Source: a virus. From it: DNA of 62,797 bases. Position 1 is the first letter of the stretch, and every line of letters starts with the position of its first letter. Positions 56,334-62,797 of the stretch are shown here, piece after piece. The position numbers and the translations under genes were made by a program. The notes below the pieces were generated by a model. That model searched no databases. It had not been told where the DNA came from and saw only the letters and a list, made by a program, of their open reading frames with translations. The DNA lies in IMG/VR virus record IMGVR_UViG_3300025410_000589, positions 1-62,797 of that record. The stretch is one strand, 5' to 3'.

Positions 56334-56531
56334 ATGATGACTGAAGATGAAATATTAGAATCGCTAAAGGCAGCTGCCCGCACTATTGGAATTCATACTT
56401 TTACGATCATGCTTCACGAATATCACGGTCGAACAGAACAGGCGGAAATTGTCCGTGGGCAAAAACAAAAACTAGAAGATCAACTGCGTAGAAGAATTGA
56501 GTTATTCTATGTGATGAAGGAGATAGAGTGA
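56334..56531 (+). CDS. Small helical protein, paralogue of the gene at 56764
   Basis: 65 residues; LKAAARTIGIHTFTIMLHEY then GRTEQAEIVR matches LESVAQTIGINMLQIRIHEL and GLTEEAEKIR of the gene at 56764. The second helix is basic. The pair with the next gene forms a repeated two-gene unit. Function unknown. Confidence 0.6.
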   Translation: MMTEDEILESLKAAARTIGIHTFTIMLHEYHGRTEQAEIVRGQKQKLEDQLRRRIELFYVMKEIE

Positions 56532-56767
56532 TGAACCAGCGTATCAAAGAACTTGCCAAACAGGCTGGGTTTGCTATGGAAATTGATAATGATCCTAATA
56601 GCCCACCAGGATGGTGGGGTGCTGGACATAATCCAACATTTGAAAAGTTTGCCAAGTTGATCATCGCCGATCTTGACAAGGTGTTGACGGATAACTTCTA
56701 TGGTGATCCACATGAGATACCAGACTTCATCGAAGATGTAAAGAAACATTTTGGAGTTGAAGAATGA
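56531..56767 (+). CDS. MNERIKEL-family protein, full length
   Basis: 78 residues, start at 56531 after AAGGAGATAGAGTG. Shares MNQRIKELAKQAGF, TFEKFAKLII and the terminal DVKKHFGVEE with this phage family. One-base and four-base overlaps. Paralogue of the truncated gene at 55984. Role unknown. Confidence 0.7.
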   Translation: MNQRIKELAKQAGFAMEIDNDPNSPPGWWGAGHNPTFEKFAKLIIADLDKVLTDNFYGDPHEIPDFIEDVKKHFGVEE

Positions 56768-56970
56768 ACGAGTATAAAGTAAAATTTCCCGAACAATATA
56801 AAACATTGGAGTCAGTGGCTCAGACAATTGGAATAAACATGCTCCAGATTAGGATACATGAACTTGAGGGACTTACGGAAGAAGCTGAAAAAATTAGGTC
56901 ATTCAATACCGCAACAGTAGAATTTATGGAATATCTAATTAAAAATTATATTGAGACCAAAAACAAGTGA
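56764..56970 (+). CDS. Small helical protein, paralogue of the gene at 56334
   Basis: 68 residues, coupled by four bases to the preceding gene. Shares the TIGI...HE...EEAEKIR pattern with 56334. Helical and charged. Unknown function. Confidence 0.6.
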   Translation: MNEYKVKFPEQYKTLESVAQTIGINMLQIRIHELEGLTEEAEKIRSFNTATVEFMEYLIKNYIETKNK

Positions 56971-57224
56971 TGACAATAGATTATGAACAACAATTTGAAG
57001 ATATAATAGAAAGCATTTTTGAAGCGGGGCGCGATGATGCAGAAGAAGCACTTCGCATTCTAATTCGTCATGGTATGCATGATGGAGAGCATCACAAGAT
57101 GTGGGTGATAGATCAGGCTGTCCGTGCATTGGCTGGTGGTTACTATGAAGAACTAATCGCAGCTGCAAATGGCGGTGAAGATGGTCCGGAAACATATTCA
57201 TGGGATGTAGGAATTGCTCCATGA
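56970..57224 (+). CDS. Hypothetical acidic helical protein
   Basis: 84 residues from 56970: FEDIIESIFEAGRDDAEEAL, then HGMHDGEHHKMWVIDQAVRA. Acidic and helical. Similar small proteins with this Glu/His pattern are known in phages; no function. Confidence 0.6.
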   Translation: MTIDYEQQFEDIIESIFEAGRDDAEEALRILIRHGMHDGEHHKMWVIDQAVRALAGGYYEELIAAANGGEDGPETYSWDVGIAP

Positions 57225-57430
57225 GTGAAGATGCTGGTAAGCCAAAATACGATGTAGTCCTCTATACTTTGCAGAAACGCTACGACAAGTTAGATGCGAT
57301 GGATAAGAACACAAACGTGTTTGGCATTATGCAACAGATTCGTATGGAACATTGCTATCAGTTGCAGAAAGCGATGAATATGTGGAAGAAATACAAAGAA
57401 GAACATCCTGAGGAGTTTGATTATGAATAG
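57221..57430 (+). CDS. Hypothetical small protein
   Basis: 69 residues starting at 57221 (ATGA overlap). Helical with a basic C-terminal half (MQQIRMEHCYQLQKAMNMW, KKYKEEHPEE). Not recognised. Confidence 0.55.
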   Translation: MSEDAGKPKYDVVLYTLQKRYDKLDAMDKNTNVFGIMQQIRMEHCYQLQKAMNMWKKYKEEHPEEFDYE

Positions 57431-57719
57431 ACGTGGATTATTTGCAGCACTTGCACTGGCGCCTGTTATGGCTGTCGAGGCATTTGCAAAGCCAAAGCCC
57501 GAGGGCGAGCCTCACAGTTCACAAAACTCTCTTGTATTGTCAGGAACTAAAAAACAAACCAAACCTGCTGTTAGTAGTGCAAATGGTATGTTTTTAACAT
57601 TGGATGGCGGCTGGGGCGCCAATGATCCAGACAAACAGGTTTCAATGGCTGTCGGTCAAGATGGCAATCTTTGGTTGAAGTCCAAGGGTGGCGATTGGAA
57701 GCGTGTGGTGACAGAATGA
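57423..57719 (+). CDS. Exported small protein with Tat-like signal peptide
   Basis: 98 residues starting at 57423 behind GAGGAG. The N-terminus MNRRGLFAALALAPVMAVEA has a twin Arg, hydrophobic core and an Ala-x-Ala-like cut near residue 19-21. The mature part is Lys/Ser-rich with FLTLDGGWGANDPDKQ and DGNLWLKSKGGDWKRVV. A periplasmic role is likely; the function is unknown. Confidence 0.6.
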   Translation: MNRRGLFAALALAPVMAVEAFAKPKPEGEPHSSQNSLVLSGTKKQTKPAVSSANGMFLTLDGGWGANDPDKQVSMAVGQDGNLWLKSKGGDWKRVVTE

Positions 57720-57985
57720 AAGTATACATTGATGACTACAATGTGATGTGGTGTGGAACAGATGATATTCCCCGTGGTGTCGGTGACCACACCAATATTA
57801 TTGATTGGGACCTTGTTAAGGATACTGATTGGGAAGCATGTAGCTACGGTAAAGACTACAAGCCTCCGATTGCAGAAATATCTGAAGAAGACTACGCTAA
57901 GTTCCACGAGGCATGTGAGACGATCAATCAAATTATAGATAAAGTATATCAACTGAGAACAGAGTATTGTGATGCGGAAGATTAA
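57716..57985 (+). CDS. Hypothetical acidic protein
   Basis: 89 residues from 57716 (ATGA overlap with the exported protein). Acidic with Trp/Cys (MWCGTDDIPRGVGDHTN, DTDWEACSYGKDY) and a C-terminal helix. Not recognised. Confidence 0.55.
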   Translation: MKVYIDDYNVMWCGTDDIPRGVGDHTNIIDWDLVKDTDWEACSYGKDYKPPIAEISEEDYAKFHEACETINQIIDKVYQLRTEYCDAED

Positions 57986-58250
57986 TGTAACAAAAAGAAC
58001 CATGACCCTTGAAGAAGAGGAGCGGCTGTATGGCTACCTCGAGGGTAAACACTGTGCTCTCGACGAGCAGCGTGATGGTGCAAATTTCTATATGAATATG
58101 CAGATGTGGTTCAGCGGTAACAGGAATATCTGGCGTTCCTTCCGCGAGGGCTACCTGAAACACACCAAGGGTCGTGCTCCAAGGAAATTTGACCAGAGCT
58201 GGCGTAACGTTCCTCGCCCAGCCAATCCCCCAGCTGTAGGAAGCTTCTGA
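57972..58250 (+). CDS. Hypothetical basic protein
   Basis: 92 residues from 57972, overlapping the previous gene by 14 bases; an internal ATG at 58002 is an alternative. Aromatic and basic (NFYMNMQMWFSGNRNIWRSF, GRAPRKFDQSW). Shares one base with the glycosylase gene. Confidence 0.5.
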   Translation: MRKINVTKRTMTLEEEERLYGYLEGKHCALDEQRDGANFYMNMQMWFSGNRNIWRSFREGYLKHTKGRAPRKFDQSWRNVPRPANPPAVGSF

Positions 58251-58639
58251 TGAGAGAAGATCTGATGGTCCAGCAACAGATTGATGGCCCATGGCAACAT
58301 ATGGTCGGAGTCATGATGCTGAACCTGACTGATCGAAAGGTAGTAAAACAGATACTGCCACAGTTTCTTGAACGCTGGCCAACACCAGAGGCTCTACTTC
58401 GCAGCCGCATCATTGATATAGAAGAGATGATTAAGCCTCTGGGCCTCTACCGTCGGCGTGCAAAGGCGATCTATCGGATGAGCATAGACTTCCTAAGCTG
58501 GGATGGTAAGGACGCTACACAGCTTCATGGTATCGGTCAGTATGGTTCGGAGAGTTATCGCATCTTCTTTCTTGGCGAGACCCTCGAGCCACAAGATAAG
58601 GAATTAAAAAAATACATGCTTGACATTAATACCAAATGA
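58250..58639 (+). CDS. HhH-GPD-type DNA glycosylase-like protein
   Basis: 129 residues with PWQHMVGVMMLNLTDRKVV, RWPTPEALLRSRIIDIEEMI and a helix-hairpin-helix LHGIGQYGSESYRIFFLG, as in endonuclease III/MBD4-type base excision enzymes. It is only about two thirds of the usual size and lacks an iron-sulphur cluster. It might remove a modified or mismatched base. Confidence 0.75.
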   Translation: MREDLMVQQQIDGPWQHMVGVMMLNLTDRKVVKQILPQFLERWPTPEALLRSRIIDIEEMIKPLGLYRRRAKAIYRMSIDFLSWDGKDATQLHGIGQYGSESYRIFFLGETLEPQDKELKKYMLDINTK

Positions 58640-58648
58640 GGGTATGAT
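58620..58648 (+). promoter_or_regulatory. Sigma70-like promoter inside the glycosylase gene end
   Basis: TTGACA (58620-58625), 17 bases, TATGAT (58643-58648). The next gene's ATG (58655) is exactly at the expected start base. Confidence 0.72.
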
Positions 58649-58654
58649 GTTGAA

Positions 58655-58828
58655 ATGATGAAACATGACCTTATCCCAATGATCGTTCTCTACTGTCGCG
58701 CCAAGAATCTGATCCTGAGTGATTATCTCCAGGGTCTCTTTGGTGGTTTGACTGATGAGAATATGCCCAAAAATTTCCTCGCGATGCAGCTGAAGTATCA
58801 CGAGGATTGGTTAAACAAAGGTGTATGA
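58655..58828 (+). CDS. Hypothetical protein, possibly from a leaderless mRNA
   Basis: 57 residues beginning MMKHDLIPMIVLYCRAKN. No ribosome-binding site precedes the ATG, but it lies seven bases after a -10 box, so the mRNA would begin with AUG. Helical with FLAMQLKYHEDWL. Overlaps the next start. Confidence 0.55.
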   Translation: MMKHDLIPMIVLYCRAKNLILSDYLQGLFGGLTDENMPKNFLAMQLKYHEDWLNKGV

Positions 58829-59514
58829 TGTTTGATAAACCTACGGCTGAGTTTTTCGAGACTCTTGGTCAGTACGTATACATGTATAGCAGCAAAGATG
58901 AGATACTGTATATTGGCAAGGGTGTAAACGATCGTTGCCTCTTTCATCTAAAGGACAAAGGTTTTGAATATGAAGACTGCTATATAGTCGGTCGTAATCT
59001 TGAGAGCTTTAATGATAAACCATCACTACTGTTTGAATCTTATCTGATTAAGAACTATAATCCAACCCATAATGCAGTTTCTGGCCATTACAAGGAGTGT
59101 TTCGATATGGTCTCTCTTGCCTCTCTCTATTCTGAATTTAAATCTACACAACACGATAACTTCGAAACTCTGCCCGATTGGTATATTGAAGACTATCATC
59201 TAATCAAGGGCAACATTAGGGAAGTATCGATAGCAAAAGATAAATTCACTGTAATAAGTACTGCTAATTCTGGCGTTTATATTCATATCATTGTATCTTC
59301 TGTTGATAGTTCCACTCAAGTTCTTCTTGAGATGTCAAACTATTTTACCAATAAACCAAATAAAATTATTGAAACTAGAGAGAAACTCTTTCATTGGCTC
59401 AAAGCCTGTGGTAAAAAAGAAATAACTGAAGATAAGAATCAGTTAAAAATTTATGTTAACTGCGATTCTCCTAACGAAGCTGCTGTCCTCTTTTCTGAAT
59501 TTTTTGGAGTCTGA
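58825..59514 (+). CDS. GIY-YIG nuclease-like protein with extra C-terminal domain
   Basis: 229 residues. Residues about 15-85 form a GIY-YIG module: YVYMYSSKDEILYIGKG, a conserved basic position in NDRCLFHL, and LLFESYLIKNYNPTHN with the catalytic-type Glu. The second half (about 95-229) is unrecognised, beta-rich and ends near FSEFFGV. It could be a repair or homing nuclease or a restriction-like enzyme. Starts by overlapping the preceding stop. Confidence 0.7.
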   Translation: MMFDKPTAEFFETLGQYVYMYSSKDEILYIGKGVNDRCLFHLKDKGFEYEDCYIVGRNLESFNDKPSLLFESYLIKNYNPTHNAVSGHYKECFDMVSLASLYSEFKSTQHDNFETLPDWYIEDYHLIKGNIREVSIAKDKFTVISTANSGVYIHIIVSSVDSSTQVLLEMSNYFTNKPNKIIETREKLFHWLKACGKKEITEDKNQLKIYVNCDSPNEAAVLFSEFFGV

Positions 59515-59516
59515 TC

Positions 59517-60104
59517 ATGCCTAATTGGTGTTATAACTATGCTACCTTCTCTCATAAAGATCCAGAACAGGTCAAGCGTCTGGTAAATGCTGTTAAAGAA
59601 CACAATCTCTTTACCGAGTTTGTTCCCTGCCCATCTGAGATTATGGAACATGTTGAAGAGGGCGAGAATTATAATGAACGATGCGAGGCTAAAGCTAAGA
59701 GTAATCTAGAGAAGTATGGTTACTCTGGCTGGTATGACTGGAACTGTGGTAACTGGGGAACTAAGTGGGATATCGGCAATCCTGATGTCTATGAAGAGAG
59801 TGATGGCTCAGCTGTATGCTCTTTTGATACTGCTTGGGGACCTCCGATTGCTTTCTATGAAAAGATGGTAGACATGGGCTGGGAAGTCGATGCCGAATAT
59901 ACAGAAGAGGGTATGGGGTTCGTTGGTTACTTTACAAATGAAGAGGGTGACGAATGTTTTGACTTAAACTTTGATGCTTTTGACGAAGATTGGAAAGATA
60001 ATTTTCCCGAGCGTCTTCATGAACGTATTCAATATCAGTATGATGACTGGTTAGAATGGCAGGAAGAAGAGAATAAAACATTTAAAGATGAGATTGGGTG
60101 TTAA
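59517..60104 (+). CDS. Api92-like (DUF1281-type) phage/plasmid protein
   Basis: 195 residues starting MPNWCYNYATF, with LFTEFVPCPSEI, NCGNWGTKWDIG and CSFDTAWGPPIAF. These are the hallmark pieces of the Api92/YubB-type family with a ferredoxin-like fold, common on phages and plasmids. Acidic C-terminus. Function unknown. Confidence 0.8.
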   Translation: MPNWCYNYATFSHKDPEQVKRLVNAVKEHNLFTEFVPCPSEIMEHVEEGENYNERCEAKAKSNLEKYGYSGWYDWNCGNWGTKWDIGNPDVYEESDGSAVCSFDTAWGPPIAFYEKMVDMGWEVDAEYTEEGMGFVGYFTNEEGDECFDLNFDAFDEDWKDNFPERLHERIQYQYDDWLEWQEEENKTFKDEIGC

Positions 60105-60106
60105 GA

Positions 60107-61228
60107 ATGGCTCGTCGTCCAGCATTAATTAAACGAAAAGCAAAGACCGTTCGAAAGACTCATAGTGAGGTTTTCCTGGTCAATCGTAAATATCTGGGCG
60201 ACGAGCCTGAGAATGTGGTTACTCGCGCAGATCTTCTCAATGCTACCAACTGGTATGGTATCATGTGCGACCGAGAGGATGCTCGCGAGTACTTACATAC
60301 TTGGCTGATGGAGGTAGGTCAGGGAGAACTGGCCAAGGGTATCAAAAAGATTCCTGATACCTGGATTCCCTTTCATGTGGCTTGGCAGTGCCGTATCGCC
60401 AGTAAACATAAGAGAGTCCTTGAGGCTGATGCTTATGACCGCATGATTCGCGACATCAAGTATGCGATCTCTAAGGGTTCAAATGATGAGCCTGAGGAAA
60501 AACCAAAGGCAGCTGTCGTATCTATTCAGGATCGCATGCGCGAGAAGCTCAGTGATATCATTGGTGATATTGAGGCTCTGATTGATTCAGGCGAAACATT
60601 TTCATTATACGACTGGCTAAAGACCAACGAGGTTCCAGCTGCGTATGCCTCTAAGATTGCTGACTATTATCGTCCCATCGAGACAGAGATGCGTCTAGCA
60701 TTGATTCCTAAAGGTCAGGATGGTTATCTAGATGGGTATGAGAACTGGACCAAGTTACAGATCCGTGCACGAGCTGAGTTTTATGGCAAGATTATGTCAG
60801 ATGCTGAACGCTACGGTGATGTGACTAAGAAGGTTCGTAAGCCTCGCAAGCCTCGTGCAGTATCGGTTGACAAGAAGCTGCAGCACCTTCGCTACCTAAA
60901 GGAGAGCAATGAGTTTAAGCTCGCATCAGTAGCTCCAGAGAAGATCCTCGGAGCCTCAGAGGTCTGGTTGTTTAATGTGAAGTATAAGGTCTTTACAGTC
61001 CTTCGAGCACTAGACCGTGGCGGTCTTGATGTGAATAGGTCAACCATCACAAAATATGACGAGAAAACCAGTCAGTCTAAGAAGGGCGGACGTAAGCCAG
61101 AATTGGTGCTTGACAAAATCCAGAATGGAGGTAAGATAATGCTAAGGAAAGTCTTAGACGATCTTAAGCCAGACGGAAAGATTCAAGATCGTCTTAACGA
61201 ACATGTAATTATTTTGAAGGTCGTATGA
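60107..61228 (+). CDS. Conserved large hypothetical protein of T4-like phages
   Basis: 373 residues from 60107. A basic N-terminus (RRPALIKRKAKTVRKTH), a helical middle, a Lys/Arg linker (KKVRKPRKPRAVS) and a C-terminal domain with LRYLKESNEFKLASVAPEKI, WLFNVKYKVFTVLRALDRGG and KGGRKPELVLDKI (parts). I know the C-terminal pattern from T4-like phage hypotheticals. Likely nucleic-acid-associated; no proven role. Confidence 0.72.
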   Translation: MARRPALIKRKAKTVRKTHSEVFLVNRKYLGDEPENVVTRADLLNATNWYGIMCDREDAREYLHTWLMEVGQGELAKGIKKIPDTWIPFHVAWQCRIASKHKRVLEADAYDRMIRDIKYAISKGSNDEPEEKPKAAVVSIQDRMREKLSDIIGDIEALIDSGETFSLYDWLKTNEVPAAYASKIADYYRPIETEMRLALIPKGQDGYLDGYENWTKLQIRARAEFYGKIMSDAERYGDVTKKVRKPRKPRAVSVDKKLQHLRYLKESNEFKLASVAPEKILGASEVWLFNVKYKVFTVLRALDRGGLDVNRSTITKYDEKTSQSKKGGRKPELVLDKIQNGGKIMLRKVLDDLKPDGKIQDRLNEHVIILKVV

Positions 61229-61668
61229 TGAAACCAGTAAATAAGTTTTTTGATGATGAGCATATCGCAAAGATTGAAGAAAAATACAATGCTAAGTATG
61301 TCATTGATACTTGTCTTAAATCTCTGGGCGGTTCTTGGGTAAATTCTCCTGCTGCAATTTTTTATACAGAAGAACCACACCCTGAAGGCTCAAACTACAT
61401 GGCTCTGTATTGGTCAGATATTCACAATGGGTGGATGATCACGAATGCTATCAAAGCTATCGAGGGTCAGTTTGGTGGCTTTCTGTTTGAAGATGGTGAG
61501 CTAGTCCATAGTCGTTTTCGGCACGATTGTTTCGTTCATCGCGGAGCAATGGTAGATGGTGGTCGTGACTACTTTAAATCGTCTGCAAATGTTGAAGGCG
61601 CAAGACGAATTAGTTTTAAAATTGAAAAAGATCAGATTGTAGAGGTGCAAAATGAAAGAGCTGCTTGA
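61225..61668 (+). CDS. Hypothetical protein
   Basis: 147 residues with four-base overlap before. Mixed alpha/beta with NYMALYWSDIHNGWMITNA and FGGFLFEDGELVHSRFRHD. No family recognised, but it looks like a compact folded domain. Confidence 0.6.
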   Translation: MMKPVNKFFDDEHIAKIEEKYNAKYVIDTCLKSLGGSWVNSPAAIFYTEEPHPEGSNYMALYWSDIHNGWMITNAIKAIEGQFGGFLFEDGELVHSRFRHDCFVHRGAMVDGGRDYFKSSANVEGARRISFKIEKDQIVEVQNERAA

Positions 61669-62020
61669 TGCTTATTACCAAGAACGCCGCCAGAATGAAG
61701 CTCTGAAAGGCAATATCGCATTGCTACAGGCTGAGCTGAAGCGTGTTAAAGAAAACTACGACTATGTTGTTCATATGAGCCAGAACTATAAAGATATTAG
61801 CGAAGAAGAAAAACAGGCTGAAATTGATGAAGGAAAAATTGCCGTCCATAATATATCGAAACCAAAATATGTTATTGGTTCTGGCGCAGTTCCTTTCTCA
61901 GTAACTGGTGTTGATGCCAGCCAGCATGCACCTAAAGGAAACATCAATACTAGCTTGGTTGATTATGAGTATGATACTGGTCATGTAATTCCTCGTGACG
62001 ATTCACATAATTGGGGTTGA
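61652..62020 (+). CDS. Hypothetical coiled-coil protein
   Basis: 122 residues starting at 61652 inside the previous gene. Coiled-coil N-terminus (ERRQNEALKGNIALLQAELK), then a polar, probably disordered C-terminus. Not recognised. Confidence 0.55.
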   Translation: MKELLDAYYQERRQNEALKGNIALLQAELKRVKENYDYVVHMSQNYKDISEEEKQAEIDEGKIAVHNISKPKYVIGSGAVPFSVTGVDASQHAPKGNINTSLVDYEYDTGHVIPRDDSHNWG

Positions 62021-62021
62021 T

Positions 62022-62138
62022 ATGATTCCTAGCTGGTATAAAATCTACACACGCATCATTGACAATACTATAAAGATAGTTTGGTTGATATTACTGATAA
62101 CATGGCTGCTTGATGGCGCCAAATTGCTTGTAAAATAA
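62022..62138 (+). CDS. Single-span membrane micropeptide
   Basis: 38 residues starting one base after the previous stop: MIPSWYKIYTRIIDNTIKI then a hydrophobic helix (IVWLILLITWLLDGAKLLV). Last protein gene before the tmRNA. Confidence 0.55.
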   Translation: MIPSWYKIYTRIIDNTIKIVWLILLITWLLDGAKLLVK

Positions 62139-62139
62139 C

Positions 62140-62168
62140 TTGACTTTTTACCCAATGTAGGCTATAAA
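62140..62168 (+). promoter_or_regulatory. tmRNA promoter
   Basis: TTGACT (62140-62145), 17 bases, TATAAA (62163-62168), which also forms a TATAAATA late-type box (62163-62170). Transcription would begin near 62175, at the start of the acceptor piece. Confidence 0.78.
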
Positions 62169-62174
62169 TAATAT

Positions 62175-62503
62175 GCGATGGTCGTTGACGTTATACGGCA
62201 TAAGCACACTGGACTCGGGGGCGGTACCCGACGCCTCCACCATAGATACATGGTGCTGTTACCAATTAAGGTGTAAGGATGCCATCAAAAAGAACGTACA
62301 GCTCCGTTCTGGCAAATCGTCATCATGTATCTTTGCTGGGGGCGAAATAGGATCGACAGGTGTGATAAAGGTATTACTGAGATCATAGCAAACGTCATAG
62401 ATGCAAACGATAATGCACCTATCGCTATGGCACTAGCTGCCTAAGCATGAGCTTTTGGTAGTTTTGGCTTGGAAACAGAACAAAACTACCGTCAATAACA
62501 ACT
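62175..62503 (+). ncRNA. ssrA: Permuted, two-piece tmRNA (ssrA)
   Basis: The acceptor piece comes first: T-stem TCGGG/CCCGA and acceptor CGCCTCC (62232-62238) followed by A and CCA (62240-62242). The coding piece begins GGGGGCG at 62338, pairing completely with that acceptor and giving the G3-U70 alanine identity pair. The typical GGATCGACAGG follows. The tag reads from GCA at 62403 as ANDNAPIAMALAA with a TAA at 62442, preceded by TAGAT as in other tmRNAs. The piece ends in a ten-pair hairpin, and CCGT/ATAAC near 62489-62499 can pair with acceptor bases 62190-62198. This order is the alphaproteobacterial permuted form. The T-loop (GGCGGTA) departs from TTCGA. Exact ends are estimated. Confidence 0.93.
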
Positions 62504-62797
62504 TCGTTGATGTAATACTAATCCATTAACTGAAATTATTTTTTTACAATTCAAACAACATACCTTTTTTTGTTGTTTTCCTTGCATTGGATTTTTACCA
62601 TTTCGGCTTTGTTCTTTTCTTTTTTCTATTAAATGTTCTTTCATTCCAGGCATTTTCCACATATTTAATATTTTATTTTTTTGTTGTTCTTTATTTTTAG
62701 GTAATTTATTCATATGCCAAGAATTTCTTTTACCATTTTCCGACATGGTTAACGATATAATTTTTTCTTTATCTATCATTTTAGATAAACCAAGCCA
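62492..62797 (-). CDS. GIY-YIG homing endonuclease, C-terminal fragment
   Basis: The minus-strand frame enters from the right edge with no stop and ends at 62492-62494, giving 101 codons. The protein contains LSKMIDKEKIIS, repeated Lys/Asn-rich DNA-binding motifs like NUMOD3 (NGKNPMQGK) and a terminal CCLNC...C zinc-finger-like end. Such C-termini belong to GIY-YIG homing endonucleases, whose N-terminal nuclease part is seen at the left edge. The stop overlaps the tmRNA 3' end by about 11 bases. Confidence 0.75.
   Translation of the reverse strand, partial: WLGLSKMIDKEKIISLTMSENGKRNSWHMNKLPKNKEQQKNKILNMWKMPGMKEHLIEKRKEQSRNGKNPMQGKQQKKVCCLNCKKIISVNGLVLHQRSCY

Noticed and set aside
62173-62388. 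A 71-codon plus-strand reading frame
   Set aside because: It lies within the tmRNA gene across both pieces and the spacer; the RNA signals explain the sequence and the peptide looks random.
1-62797. CRISPR arrays, insertion sequences or integrase/attachment sites
   Set aside because: No regularly spaced direct repeats, transposase or integrase motifs were seen; the phage looks strictly lytic in this section.

Overview
The window is part of a large, T4-like tailed phage (myovirus) genome that very probably infects an alphaproteobacterium. T4-type replication genes are present: family B DNA polymerase (gp43), UvsX recombinase, gp41 helicase, gp61 primase, RNase H, NrdA and NrdB. Three things point to an alphaproteobacterial host: a DUF1127 small protein, a circularly permuted two-piece tmRNA gene, and a PlcP-type phospholipase next to a glycosyltransferase. 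Major capsid, portal, terminase and tail sheath genes are absent, so this is only a section of the genome. Minus-strand pieces of GIY-YIG homing endonuclease genes lie at both edges.

Layout. 1-1.1 kb: endonuclease fragment, DUF1127 protein, GH19 endolysin. 1.1-7.6 kb: replication and recombination block (pol, membrane protein, uvsX, helicase). 7.6-21.4 kb: virion and late genes, including a group of proteins sharing a 10-residue N-terminal signature like the T4 capsid-targeting sequence, a Dps-like ferritin, and a structured noncoding RNA candidate at 9.09-9.19 kb. 21.4-23.8 kb: primase, ThyX, SprT-like protease. 23.8-25.7 kb: the only complete minus-strand operon, four membrane/coiled-coil proteins. 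25.8-27.7 kb: phospholipase-like and glycosyltransferase pair. 27.7-36.5 kb: class I ribonucleotide reductase, secreted nuclease, GIY-YIG protein, tRNA-Leu, RNase H-like protein, RlpA-like protein, small inhibitor, nucleotidyltransferase, glutaredoxin. 37.1-44.1 kb: speD followed by an eight-gene sugar cassette (nucleotidyltransferase, GmhA, GmhB, transaldolase, SDR, Gfo/Idh, methyltransferase, glycosyltransferase) closed by an HddA-type kinase. 44.2-47.7 kb: RNase H, PhoH and a PD-(D/E)XK nuclease. 47.7-62.1 kb: an accessory region of about forty small genes, many behind their own sigma70-like promoter. 62.14-62.5 kb: the two-piece tmRNA.

How the parts fit. The transaldolase, GmhA, HddA, GmhB and nucleotidyltransferase can be ordered into a self-contained route from pentose-phosphate intermediates to a nucleotide-activated heptose, followed by tailoring enzymes and a glycosyltransferase. 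The phospholipase/glycosyltransferase pair resembles the bacterial phosphate-starvation lipid remodelling pair, and PhoH and DUF1127 also fit a phosphate theme. The late block appears to load enzymes into the capsid, including a fused ligase-like and HxGH nucleotidyltransferase and a HAD phosphatase. The tmRNA and tRNA add translation support.

At least twenty promoter-like sites (TTGACT or TTGCTT, usually 17 bases, then TATRAT or similar) and several TATAAATA late-promoter-like sites could be read by eye. All functions are inferred from sequence motifs; no database search was run.
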